Origin: Halostella litorea
GTDB taxonomy: Archaea > Halobacteriota > Halobacteria > Halobacteriales > Natronoarchaeaceae
Length of the DNA stretch: 64,000 nt
Direction of reading: 5' to 3'
Assembly (NCBI RefSeq): GCF_004785955.1
Contig: NZ_SJER01000004.1
Location: 1-64,000, forward strand
Part shown: positions 33,642-41,838 of the stretch, one piece after another
Position numbering within the stretch: the stretch's first letter is position 1
Layout: each line of letters starts with the position of its first letter
Translations under genes and position numbers: made by a program
The notes under the pieces: model-generated
Database searches by the model: none
What the model saw: only the letters and a program-made list of their open reading frames with translations
What the model was told of the DNA's origin: nothing

Positions 33642-36081
33642 CGACCGGACCGACCCCGCACCCGACGGCGGCACCGCTTCCCAGCCGGCGACGGACGAGC
33701 GCGAGGCGTTCGAGGAACACCCCCTCGAGTGGGACGAACCGGCGAACAACGACAAGGCCCCCGAGGAGCGCGACAGCGTCTCGCAGCCCGCCGAGAAGTA
33801 CGACGACCGGAAGCTCGTCACCGGGCAGGCGAAGTACACCGCGGACTACGGGGAGCGGTTCCCGGACCTCGCCCACGCGGCGGTCGTCCGCAGCGAGGTG
33901 CCCCACGGCCGCGTGACCGACGTCGACACGGACGCGGCCGAGGCGATGGACGACGTCCACGCCGTGCTCACGCCGTGGTCCGAGGCGGTGCCGGACGCCA
34001 AGTACACGAGCGCCGGCCAGTCGTACCCCGAGCCGAGCCCGTGGGACATGAACGTGCTCAACGAACACGTCCGATACGTCGGCGACCCGGTCGCGGCCGT
34101 CGCCGCCGAGGACCCGGACACGGCGGCGGCCGCGGCCGACGCCGTCGATGTCGAGTACGAGGAGCACGACCACGTCGTCGACCCCGAGGAGGCGTTCGAC
34201 GCGGACGCTCCGCAACTGTTCGCGGAGAGCGAGGTCGAAAACGGGATCGTCGGCCACGACTACGAGCGCAACCGGATGGCACACATCGACGGCGAGGTCG
34301 GCGACGTCGAGGCCGCGCTGGCCCGCGACGACGTCCACGTCCACGAGACGGAGTGGGAGACGATCCGGCAGTCCCACGCCCAGATCGAGAAGCACACGAC
34401 GCTCGCCTACACCGACGAGGACGACCGGCAGGTGGTGATCACGAGCACGCAGGTCCCCAACCACACCCGCCGCCAGCTCGCCCACCTGTTCGACGTCCCG
34501 ATCCGCGACATCAGGGTGAAGAAACCGCGCGTCGGCGGCGGGTTCGGCGGCAAGCAGGCGATGGTCGTCGAGCCGATCCCGATGGCGCTGTCGCTGGCGA
34601 CCGACCGCCCCGTCATGTACGAGGCCAGCCGCGAGGAGGAGTTCGGCGCGATGCGCTCGCGGCACCCGATGCAGGTCCGGGCGCGGACGGCCGTCACCGA
34701 CGACGGCGACATCGCGGCGATGGAGCTGTACGCGCTGTCGAACACCGGCGCGTACGGCAGCCACGGGATGACCGTCGCCGGCAACGTCGGCAGCAAGCCG
34801 ATGCCGCTGTACTCGAAGGTGCCAAACGTCCGCTTCGAGGCCGACATCGTCCACACGAACACGCCCCAGACCGGCGCGATGCGGGGCTACGGCGCGCCCC
34901 AGGGCACGCTCGCGCTGGAGGGGCACCTCGACGAGGTGGCCCGCGACCTCGGGCTCGACCCCGTCGAGTTCCGCCGGGAGCACTACATGGAGGTCGGCGA
35001 CCTGGACGAGATCGCCGGCATGATGGGCGGCGAGGGCGCCGAGCGCCGCATCCGCTCCTGCGGCCTCGACGAGTGCGTCGAGCGCGGCAAGGAAGCGATC
35101 GGCTGGGACGACGTCGACCAGCCAGACGAGGACGGCCGCCACCGCGGGATCGGGATGGCGCTGTCCGCCCAGGGGACCGGCGTCGCCGGCGACGAACTCG
35201 GCGCGGCCCAGATCATGATGAACGAGGACGGCTCGTTCCACCTGCAGGTCGGCGGCGTCGACATCGGCACCGGCGCGGACACGGCGTTCATCCAGATCGC
35301 CGCCGAGGTGCTGGGCTGCGACGAGGACGACGTCGTCGTGAAGTCCTCCGACACGGACAACACGCCGTTCGACTACGGCGCGTACGCCTCCTCGACCACC
35401 TACATCAGCGGCATGGCCGTCAAGAAGGCCGCCGAGGACGCCAAGGAGCGGATCCTCGACTGGGCGTCCCGGATGCTGGACGAACCCGTCGAGAACCTGG
35501 AAACGGCCGACGGCGAGGTGTACAGCGAGGCGACCGGCGACTCGGTGACGCTGGAGGACGTCGGCTACGAGTCGGTGTACGGCCACGACGACCGCGAGCA
35601 CATCCTCGGCAAGGGCACCCACTCCACGGAGGAGAGCCCGCCGCCGTTCGCCGCGCAGTTCGCCGACGTGACCGTCGACGAGGAAACCGGCGAGTTCGAG
35701 GTCAACAAGCTCGTCGTGGCGGTCGACTGCGGCGTCGCCATCAACCCCGGAATGGCCGAGGGACAGGTCGAGGGCGCGAACCACATGAGCTACGAGATGG
35801 CCGTCAGCGAGGGGATCACGGTCGACGGGGACGGCCGCGCGGAGGTGTCGGACTTCGACGAGTACGGCCTCCCCTCGGCGTCCGAGACGCCGCCAATCGA
35901 GAGCATCCTCGTGGAGACCCACGAACCGACCGGCCCGTTCGGCGCGAAGTCGGTCGCGGAGGTGCCGACCAACACGGTGCCACCCGCTATCTCGAACGCC
36001 GTCCGCGAGGCGGTCGGCGTCCGGATCAACGAGATGCCGATCACCGCCGAGAAGATCAGGGCGAAACTCGACGAAGAGTAG
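33634..36081 (+). CDS. Molybdenum hydroxylase molybdopterin subunit 1 (xanthine dehydrogenase family)
   Basis: An 815-residue large subunit of the xanthine dehydrogenase/aldehyde oxidase family. An acidic 45-residue extension precedes the usual start (KLVTGQAKYTADY). Cofactor motifs: GGGFGGKQ, MRGYGAPQG, a NTPFDYGAYASSTTY stretch, and near the C-terminus GPFGAKSVAE, the position of the catalytic glutamate (VGE in xanthine dehydrogenase). A CoxL-type VAYRCSFR loop is absent, so it is not a CO dehydrogenase. Paralogue of 36765-39224. With the selenium accessory genes nearby it is a candidate Se/Mo-dependent purine hydroxylase; substrate is inferred. Confidence 0.88.
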   Translation: MSDDRTDPAPDGGTASQPATDEREAFEEHPLEWDEPANNDKAPEERDSVSQPAEKYDDRKLVTGQAKYTADYGERFPDLAHAAVVRSEVPHGRVTDVDTDAAEAMDDVHAVLTPWSEAVPDAKYTSAGQSYPEPSPWDMNVLNEHVRYVGDPVAAVAAEDPDTAAAAADAVDVEYEEHDHVVDPEEAFDADAPQLFAESEVENGIVGHDYERNRMAHIDGEVGDVEAALARDDVHVHETEWETIRQSHAQIEKHTTLAYTDEDDRQVVITSTQVPNHTRRQLAHLFDVPIRDIRVKKPRVGGGFGGKQAMVVEPIPMALSLATDRPVMYEASREEEFGAMRSRHPMQVRARTAVTDDGDIAAMELYALSNTGAYGSHGMTVAGNVGSKPMPLYSKVPNVRFEADIVHTNTPQTGAMRGYGAPQGTLALEGHLDEVARDLGLDPVEFRREHYMEVGDLDEIAGMMGGEGAERRIRSCGLDECVERGKEAIGWDDVDQPDEDGRHRGIGMALSAQGTGVAGDELGAAQIMMNEDGSFHLQVGGVDIGTGADTAFIQIAAEVLGCDEDDVVVKSSDTDNTPFDYGAYASSTTYISGMAVKKAAEDAKERILDWASRMLDEPVENLETADGEVYSEATGDSVTLEDVGYESVYGHDDREHILGKGTHSTEESPPPFAAQFADVTVDEETGEFEVNKLVVAVDCGVAINPGMAEGQVEGANHMSYEMAVSEGITVDGDGRAEVSDFDEYGLPSASETPPIESILVETHEPTGPFGAKSVAEVPTNTVPPAISNAVREAVGVRINEMPITAEKIRAKLDEE

Positions 36082-36225
36082 GTCCCGGCTCCTCCCTGTC
36101 GCCCCACCGGCGACCCGGTGTTCGGGTTTAATTACGACCTTCTCACGGCCAAAACCTCGATGGATATTTACGGCCATGCGAGCGATACTCCGACGAACCG
36201 AGAGACTCCTTCCCAAGGTGTGCTC

Positions 36226-36768
36226 ATGCAACTCGAACTGGAACTCAACGGCAAACGGCGCACGTTCGACGCGGCGAAGTCGGACGTGTTGCTCGACGTG
36301 TTGCGGCGGAACGGATACACCGGCCCGAAGCGCGGCTGCGACACCGGCGCGTGCGGGATGTGTACGGTCCAGATCGACGGCGAGCCGGCGATGTCCTGCG
36401 TCACGCCGGTCGCGAGGGCCGACGGGTCGTCGGTGGAGACGATAGAGGGGCTGGGGTCCCAGGACGACCTCCACCCGATCCAGGCGGCGTTCGTCGACAA
36501 CTCCGCGCTCCAGTGTGGCTTCTGCATCCCCGGGATGATCATGCGCTCGAAGGCGCTGCTGGAGGAGAATCCGGACCCCTCGGAGGCGGAGGTCCGCGAG
36601 GCGCTGTCGGACAACCTCTGTCGGTGCACGGGGTACAAGAAGATCGTCGAGGCGGTGCTGGACGCGGCCGACCGCATGGACGGCGACGCGGCGCTGGCGG
36701 CCGACGGCGGAACGGTCGCGCTCGACCGGGAGTACCCGACGCGCCGCGGGGAGGGGGAGTCGCGATGA
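36226..36768 (+). CDS. Molybdenum hydroxylase [2Fe-2S] subunit 2
   Basis: A 180-residue subunit, paralogue of 33123-33641, with both iron-sulfur sites complete: GCDTGACGMC plus a later SC for the plant-type cluster, and QCGFCIPGM with LCRCTGYKK for the second. The ATG at 36226 gives the family opening MQLELELNGKRRTF. A weak TATA-like GATATTTA lies near 36160-36168. It overlaps the next gene by 4 nt, so the second hydroxylase is its own transcription unit or a continuation of the first. Confidence 0.9.
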   Translation: MQLELELNGKRRTFDAAKSDVLLDVLRRNGYTGPKRGCDTGACGMCTVQIDGEPAMSCVTPVARADGSSVETIEGLGSQDDLHPIQAAFVDNSALQCGFCIPGMIMRSKALLEENPDPSEAEVREALSDNLCRCTGYKKIVEAVLDAADRMDGDAALAADGGTVALDREYPTRRGEGESR

Positions 36769-39224
36769 GCAACGTCGGGGAGGACCGGGACGAGGCCGAC
36801 GGACGCGGAAACCGGCAGGTTGCGGAGGGGGCCACCGAGACGGACGCGTCGCCGGCGGAGCGCGAGGGCGGCGAGGACGACCGCCGGGCGGGCGCGGAGC
36901 GCGAACACCTGTCCGAGGACGTCGAGAAGGACGACGCGCGGAAGATAGTCACGGGCGAGGCCCGGTACACCGCCGACTACCGCGAGCGCTTCCCCGATCT
37001 GGCCGAGGGGAAGGTGATCAGAAGCGACGTCGCACACGGGTACGTCCGCGACGTCGATACGAGCGAGGCCGAGGCGATGGACGGCGTGTACGCCGTGATC
37101 ACGCCGTGGGACGACGTCGTCCCGGACGAGCCGTACTCCAGTTCGGGCCAGTCGTACCCCGAGCCGAGCCCGTGGGACCTGCGCGTGCTCCGCGAGCACG
37201 TCCGGTTCGTCGGCGACCCGGTCGCGGCCGTCGCCGCCGAGGACTCGGAGACGGCCGACCGCGCCGCCCGGAAGGTCGAGGTGGAGTACGAGGAACTGGA
37301 GCCGGTGCTCGACCCCGAGGAGGCGACGGAGCCGGACGCGCCGCAGCTGTTCGAGCCGGACGACGTCGAGAACAAGCAGGCCGGCGCGGACTACGAGCGG
37401 AACCTCGAATCGCACTTCGAGGGCGAGATCGGCGACGTGGCGCGGGCGTTCGACCGGGCGGACGACGAGCACGTGGTCGAGACGGAGTGGGAGACGCCGT
37501 ACCAGTCCCACTGCGTCCCCGAGCCCCACACGACGATCGTCCACACCGACGAGGACGACCGGTACCACTTCATCACGGCCACGCAGGTCCCGTTCCACAC
37601 GCGCCGGCAGATCGCCCACCTGTTCGACGTCCCGATCCGCGACGTCCGCGTCACCAAGCCGCGGATCGGCGCGGGCTTCGGCGCGAAACAGGAGATGGCG
37701 ATCGAGCCGATCGCCTTCGCGCTTCACCTGGCGGCCGGCAAGCCCGTCAAACTGGAGATGAGCCGCCGCGAGGAGTTCTACGCGCTGCGGTTCCGCCACC
37801 CGATGCGGATGCGGATGAAGACGGCCGTCAGCGAGGACGGCGACGTCGAGGCGATGGACCTGTACACGCTGTCGAACTCCGGGGCGTACGGCACGCACGG
37901 GATGACCGTCGCCAACAACGTCGGCACGAAGCCGCTGCCGCTGTACCCCCGCGTTCCGAACGTCCGGTTCGAGGGCGACGTGGTCCACACGAACCTGCCG
38001 ATGGGCGCGGCGATGCGGGGCTACGGCGCGCCCCAGGGCCACTTCGCCGTCGAGTCCCACATGGACGAGGTCGCCCGGCGACTCGACCTCGACCCGGTCG
38101 AGTTCCGGAAGCGCAACGCCGTCCGCGAGGGAGACGTCGACCGCAGCGTCGCCATCCTGAAGGAGGGCGACCGGTTCGCCCGGGAGATCCGCTCCTGCGG
38201 GCTCCGCGAGTGCATCGAGCGCGGCAAGGACGCCATCGGCTACGACGACATCGACCAGCCCGACGAGGACCACCTGCACCGCGGCGTCGGCGTGGCGCTC
38301 ATCGCGCAGGGCAGCGGCGTCGCCGGGAAGGAACTCGGCGCGGCCCAGATCAAGATGAACGAGGACGGCTCCTTCGTCCTCCAGGTCGGCGGCGTCGACA
38401 CCGGCACGGGCGCGGACACGATGTTCGGACAGGTCGCCGCGGAGGTGCTCGGCTGCGATCCCGAGGACGTGGTCGTCGTCGCCTCGGACACGGACCTGAC
38501 GCCGTTCGACTACGGCGCGTACGCCTCCTCGACCACCTACATCAGCGGGCAGGCGGTCAAGGAGGCCGCCGAGGACGCCCGGGAACGCATCCTCGACTGG
38601 GCGTCCCGGATGCTGGACGAACCCGCGGATGACCTGACGGCGGCCGACGGCGCGGTCGTCAGCGAGGCGACCGGCGAGCGCGTCTCGCTGAAGGAGGTCG
38701 GCTACGAGGCGACCTACGGCGACGACGGCCGCGAACACATCCTCGGGAAGGGGAGCCACTCGACCGACGAGTCGCCGCCGCCGTACGGCGCGCAGTTCGT
38801 CGACGTGACCGTCGACGAGCGGACCGGCGAGTACGAGATAAACGAGATGGTCTTCGCCGCGGACTGCGGCGTCGCCATCAACCCCGCGCTCGTCGAGGGC
38901 CAGATCGAGGGCGGCGAACACATGAGCCTGGAGTTCGCGACGAGCGGCGGCCTGGAGTTCGACGACGAGGGCAACCCCGAGACGCTGGGCTTCCGGGGGT
39001 ACGGGATGCCCCGCACCACCGACCACCCGCCGATGGAGACGATCATCGTCGAGACCCACGAGCCGACCGGCCCGTTCGGCGCGAAGTCGATCGCCGAACT
39101 GCCGACCAACGGCGTGCCGCCCGCGCTCAGCAACGCCGTCCGCGACGCCGTCGGCGTGCGGGTCACCTCGCTGCCGATCACGGCCGAGGACGTGAAGGCG
39201 GCGCTGGACGAACGGTCGGCGTGA
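36765..39224 (+). CDS. Molybdenum hydroxylase molybdopterin subunit 2
   Basis: An 819-residue large subunit, paralogue of 33634-36081. It has a longer acidic N-terminal extension (about 55 residues), then KIVTGEARYTADY, GAGFGAKQ in place of GGGFGGK, MRGYGAPQG, DLTPFDYGAYASSTTY, and GPFGAKSIAE with the catalytic Glu. The pairs share many blocks of near-identical DNA (for example around 35390-35420 and 38520-38550), showing a tandem duplication. No FAD-binding subunit accompanies either pair, so electrons must leave through the Fe-S subunit to an unknown acceptor. Substrate specificity may differ between the two. Confidence 0.9.
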   Translation: MSNVGEDRDEADGRGNRQVAEGATETDASPAEREGGEDDRRAGAEREHLSEDVEKDDARKIVTGEARYTADYRERFPDLAEGKVIRSDVAHGYVRDVDTSEAEAMDGVYAVITPWDDVVPDEPYSSSGQSYPEPSPWDLRVLREHVRFVGDPVAAVAAEDSETADRAARKVEVEYEELEPVLDPEEATEPDAPQLFEPDDVENKQAGADYERNLESHFEGEIGDVARAFDRADDEHVVETEWETPYQSHCVPEPHTTIVHTDEDDRYHFITATQVPFHTRRQIAHLFDVPIRDVRVTKPRIGAGFGAKQEMAIEPIAFALHLAAGKPVKLEMSRREEFYALRFRHPMRMRMKTAVSEDGDVEAMDLYTLSNSGAYGTHGMTVANNVGTKPLPLYPRVPNVRFEGDVVHTNLPMGAAMRGYGAPQGHFAVESHMDEVARRLDLDPVEFRKRNAVREGDVDRSVAILKEGDRFAREIRSCGLRECIERGKDAIGYDDIDQPDEDHLHRGVGVALIAQGSGVAGKELGAAQIKMNEDGSFVLQVGGVDTGTGADTMFGQVAAEVLGCDPEDVVVVASDTDLTPFDYGAYASSTTYISGQAVKEAAEDARERILDWASRMLDEPADDLTAADGAVVSEATGERVSLKEVGYEATYGDDGREHILGKGSHSTDESPPPYGAQFVDVTVDERTGEYEINEMVFAADCGVAINPALVEGQIEGGEHMSLEFATSGGLEFDDEGNPETLGFRGYGMPRTTDHPPMETIIVETHEPTGPFGAKSIAELPTNGVPPALSNAVRDAVGVRVTSLPITAEDVKAALDERSA

Positions 39225-39241
39225 TCCGGACCGGCGGAACA

Positions 39242-39249
39242 GTTATTGT
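39242..39249 (+). promoter_or_regulatory. TATA-like element before the DsrEFH operon
   Basis: GTTATTGT centred about 28 nt before the ATG at 39273. It suggests that the sulfur-relay and XdhC-YqeB genes form a separate, leaderless transcription unit. Confidence 0.45.
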
Positions 39250-39272
39250 CCGCTCGGTTCGAACGGTAACCA

Positions 39273-39644
39273 ATGGCGTACATCGGGTTTCTCCTCACCG
39301 GCGGCCCGTTCGACAGCGAGCGCTGGCGGACGGCCTATGAACTGGGCCGGGCGGCGCTGGACCGCGGCCACGAGGTGACGTTCTTCCACTACCTCGACGG
39401 CGCGCTCGTCCCGGTCGCGGACCAGACGTTCCCGGACTGCTCGGACACGGGGCTGTACGACGAGATGCCGACCGAGAAGTTCCAGGAGCTGGTCGCGGAC
39501 GGCGCGGAGGTCATCTGCTGTGGCCTCTGTGTCGACGCGCGCGGCATCGACGCGCCCGACGACTACCCCGACGGCGTCGAGGTCGGACTCCTGCCGGACC
39601 TGGCCGACGTGATCGGGGAAGCCGACCGGGTGGTGTCGCTATGA
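39273..39644 (+). CDS. DsrE/TusD-like sulfur relay protein
   Basis: A 123-residue DsrE-family protein. It has the opening strand IGFLLTGGPFDSERWRTAYE and the reactive region VICCGLCVDARGID, in which the cysteine before VDARGI corresponds to the TusD/DsrE catalytic cysteine. First of three overlapping or adjacent genes (dsrE, dsrF, dsrH types) that in other organisms form a hexameric sulfur-transfer complex. Here they lie between molybdenum hydroxylases and the XdhC-YqeB gene, so transfer of sulfur or selenium to the molybdenum cofactor is the best guess. Confidence 0.8.
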   Translation: MAYIGFLLTGGPFDSERWRTAYELGRAALDRGHEVTFFHYLDGALVPVADQTFPDCSDTGLYDEMPTEKFQELVADGAEVICCGLCVDARGIDAPDDYPDGVEVGLLPDLADVIGEADRVVSL

Positions 39645-39994
39645 AGCGGGACGTCGTCGTGTTGCTGACGCGCGCGCCGTACGGCCGCGTGCATGTCCCC
39701 GAGGGCCTGCGGGCCGCCCGCGGCGTCGCCGCCGGGTTCGACGGCCACGACGTGACTGTCGTGTTTACGCAGGACGGCACGTACGCCGCGCGGGAAGCCG
39801 TCGACCGCGAGGCGCTCAACATGCCGGGCCACGTCGCCGACCTGCACGAGGGGGACGGCGCGATGGTGGTCGACGCCGCCGCGATGGCCGAGCGGGGGAT
39901 CGACGCGGGCGAGATAGCCGACGACGTGACCGTCCGGCCGGGCGAGGAGGTGACGGCGCTCGTCCGGGACGCTGACTGCACGCTGGACTTCTGA
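39641..39994 (+). CDS. DsrF/TusC-like sulfur relay protein
   Basis: A 117-residue DsrE/F-like protein, MKRDVVVLLTRAPYGRVHVP at the start, with the alpha/beta pattern of the family. It starts 4 nt before the end of the previous gene. The only cysteine is near the C-terminus (RDADCTLDF), not at the DsrE active site. In DsrEFH and TusBCD complexes the F/C subunit is structural, which fits. Confidence 0.75.
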   Translation: MKRDVVVLLTRAPYGRVHVPEGLRAARGVAAGFDGHDVTVVFTQDGTYAAREAVDREALNMPGHVADLHEGDGAMVVDAAAMAERGIDAGEIADDVTVRPGEEVTALVRDADCTLDF

Positions 39995-39996
39995 CC

Positions 39997-40242
39997 ATGC
40001 TCTACCTGCTAGACAAGCCGCTGGCCGAGGTCGGACTTCGAACCGTCGCGGAAGACCCCGACGCGCACGTCGTGCTGATCCAGGACGGCGTCTACCTGTC
40101 GCCGGACGTCGACGCCGAACTCTACGCCGTCGGGAAGGACGTCGACGTGCGCGGCGTCGACCTCCCGCCGGCGGTCGAGCGCGTCCCGTACGACGCCGTG
40201 GTCGAACTGATGGAGGAGCACGAGGTGCGGAGCTTCGTATGA
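39997..40242 (+). CDS. DsrH/TusB-like sulfur relay protein
   Basis: An 81-residue protein, MLYLLDKPLAEVGLRTVAED at the start and LIQDGVYLS in the middle, as in DsrH/TusB proteins. It contains no cysteine, although many DsrH proteins carry one reactive cysteine, so it is probably structural. It begins 2 nt after the dsrF-like stop and overlaps the XdhC-YqeB gene by 4 nt. Confidence 0.75.
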   Translation: MLYLLDKPLAEVGLRTVAEDPDAHVVLIQDGVYLSPDVDAELYAVGKDVDVRGVDLPPAVERVPYDAVVELMEEHEVRSFV

Positions 40243-41819
40243 GCCTCTTCGATCGCGTCGCCGAACTGGTCGACCGCGGCGAGGCCGCCGCGATGCTGAC
40301 CATCGTGGACAAGGACGGGAGCGCCCCGCGCGACGTCGGCGACCGGATGCTCGTCACGCCGGACGACGCGTTCGGCACGATCGGCGGCGGGCACGTCGAA
40401 CACCTCGCCGTCCAGGACGCGCGGGCGGTGCTCGCCGACGAGGCCGAGTCCGGCGTCCGGACGTACGAGCTCGAACCCGACGGCAACACCGGGATGGTCT
40501 GTGGCGGCACGATGGACGTGTTCGTCGATCGGATCCGCGGCAACGCGCGCCTCTACGTCGCCGGGGCCGGCCACATCGCGCTCGAACTCGCTCCGCTGGC
40601 CGAGCGACTCGGCTACGACGTGACGGTGGTCGACGACCGCGCGGAGTACGCCGACCCCGAGAGCTTCCCCGACGGGGTGGACGTGATACACGGCGATTAC
40701 GAGGCCGCGCTCGGCGACCTGCCGATGACCGCCGAGACCGCAGTCGCCGTCGCGACGCGGAGCGGGACGTTCGACCGGCGCGCCGTCGCCGCGGCGCTGG
40801 ACGGCGGCGCGGGCTACGTCGGCCTAGTCGCCAGCGGGACGAAGGCCGATCGGGTGATCGACGGGCTCGCGGAGGAGGGGTACGGCCGGCGTGACCTCGC
40901 CCGGGTCCGCGCGCCGGTCGGACTCGACCTCGGCGGCAGCGGCCCGGAGGACGTCGCGCTCTCGGTCCTCTCCGAGGTGCACATGGACCGGCACGACGCC
41001 ACCGGTCGGCGCGCGACCCGGTTGGACCTCGACGACCTCGCCGTGGTCCGGGGCGGCGGCGACCTCGGCAGCGGCGTCGTCTACCGACTGCATCAGGCCG
41101 GGTTCCCGGTTGTCGTGACCGAGGTCGAGCGACCGACCGTCGTTCGCCGCGGGGTGGCGTTCGGCGCGGCGATGTACGAGGACGAGGTGTCGGTCGAAGG
41201 GGTCGACGCGCGACGCGCGGCCGACGTCGACGAGGCCGTCGCGGTGCTCGCCGACGACGCGGTCCCGGTGCTCGCCGACCCGGACGCGGCGGTCGCCGCG
41301 GAACTGGACGCCGCCGTGCTCGTGGACGCGATCATGGCGAAGGGACGGACCGACACCGGCACCCGCCGCGGCGACGCCGACGTGGTCGTGGGCCTCGGCC
41401 CCGGGTTCGAGGCCGGCGCGGACGTCGACGCCGTCGTCGAGACGGACCGCGGCCACGAACTGGGCCGCGCCATCTACGAGGGGCGGGCGAGCCCGTACGA
41501 CGGCGAACCCGGCGAGCGCCGCGGCTACACGCACGAGCGCGTCCTCCGCGCGCCCGGCGCGGGGGTCTGGGAGCCGACCGTCGATATCGGCGACCTCGTC
41601 TCGGCCGGCGATACCGTCGGCCACGTCGGGAGCGAGGCCGTGACCATGGAGATAGACGGGCTGGTCCGCGGGCTGGTCCACGGCGGCCTGGACGTCGACG
41701 AGGGGACGAAACTCGGCGACGTCGACCCCCGCGGCGAGGAAGTCGATCCGGCGAAGATATCCGACAAGGCGCTCTGTCTCGGCGGCGGCGTGCTGGAGGC
41801 CCTGTTGCGCTTGCGGTGA
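40239..41819 (+). CDS. XdhC-YqeB fusion, selenium-dependent molybdenum hydroxylase maturation
   Basis: A 526-residue fusion. Residues 1-255 are XdhC-like: LFDRVAELVDRGEAAAMLTI, GGGHVEH (49-55), and a Rossmann segment LYVAGAGHIALELAPLAERL (105-124). Residues about 265-526 are YqeB/EF2563-like: VVRGGGDLGSGVVYRLHQAG (269-288), VTEVERPTVVRRGVAFGAA, and VVGLGPGFEAGADVD. XdhC inserts sulfur into the molybdenum cofactor of xanthine dehydrogenase; YqeB marks selenium-dependent hydroxylases. In bacteria these are normally separate genes. Overlaps the dsrH-like gene by 4 nt, so it is translated with the relay trio. Convergent with selD. Confidence 0.87.
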   Translation: MSLFDRVAELVDRGEAAAMLTIVDKDGSAPRDVGDRMLVTPDDAFGTIGGGHVEHLAVQDARAVLADEAESGVRTYELEPDGNTGMVCGGTMDVFVDRIRGNARLYVAGAGHIALELAPLAERLGYDVTVVDDRAEYADPESFPDGVDVIHGDYEAALGDLPMTAETAVAVATRSGTFDRRAVAAALDGGAGYVGLVASGTKADRVIDGLAEEGYGRRDLARVRAPVGLDLGGSGPEDVALSVLSEVHMDRHDATGRRATRLDLDDLAVVRGGGDLGSGVVYRLHQAGFPVVVTEVERPTVVRRGVAFGAAMYEDEVSVEGVDARRAADVDEAVAVLADDAVPVLADPDAAVAAELDAAVLVDAIMAKGRTDTGTRRGDADVVVGLGPGFEAGADVDAVVETDRGHELGRAIYEGRASPYDGEPGERRGYTHERVLRAPGAGVWEPTVDIGDLVSAGDTVGHVGSEAVTMEIDGLVRGLVHGGLDVDEGTKLGDVDPRGEEVDPAKISDKALCLGGGVLEALLRLR

Positions 41820-41838
41820 GGCGGCGCGTCCGCCGGAC

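Noticed and set aside
33142-36474. A 1,110-codon open frame on the minus strand across the first hydroxylase genes
   Set aside because: It is antisense to clearly conserved [2Fe-2S] and molybdopterin subunits; GC-rich halophile codon use leaves long open frames on the opposite strand, and its translation is low-complexity.
36168-39059. A 963-codon open frame on the minus strand across the second hydroxylase genes
   Set aside because: Same reason; it mirrors the first antisense frame because the two gene pairs are paralogous.
33634-39224. Aerobic CO dehydrogenase large subunits
   Set aside because: The CoxL active-site loop VAYRCSFR is absent and no CoxM gene is present.
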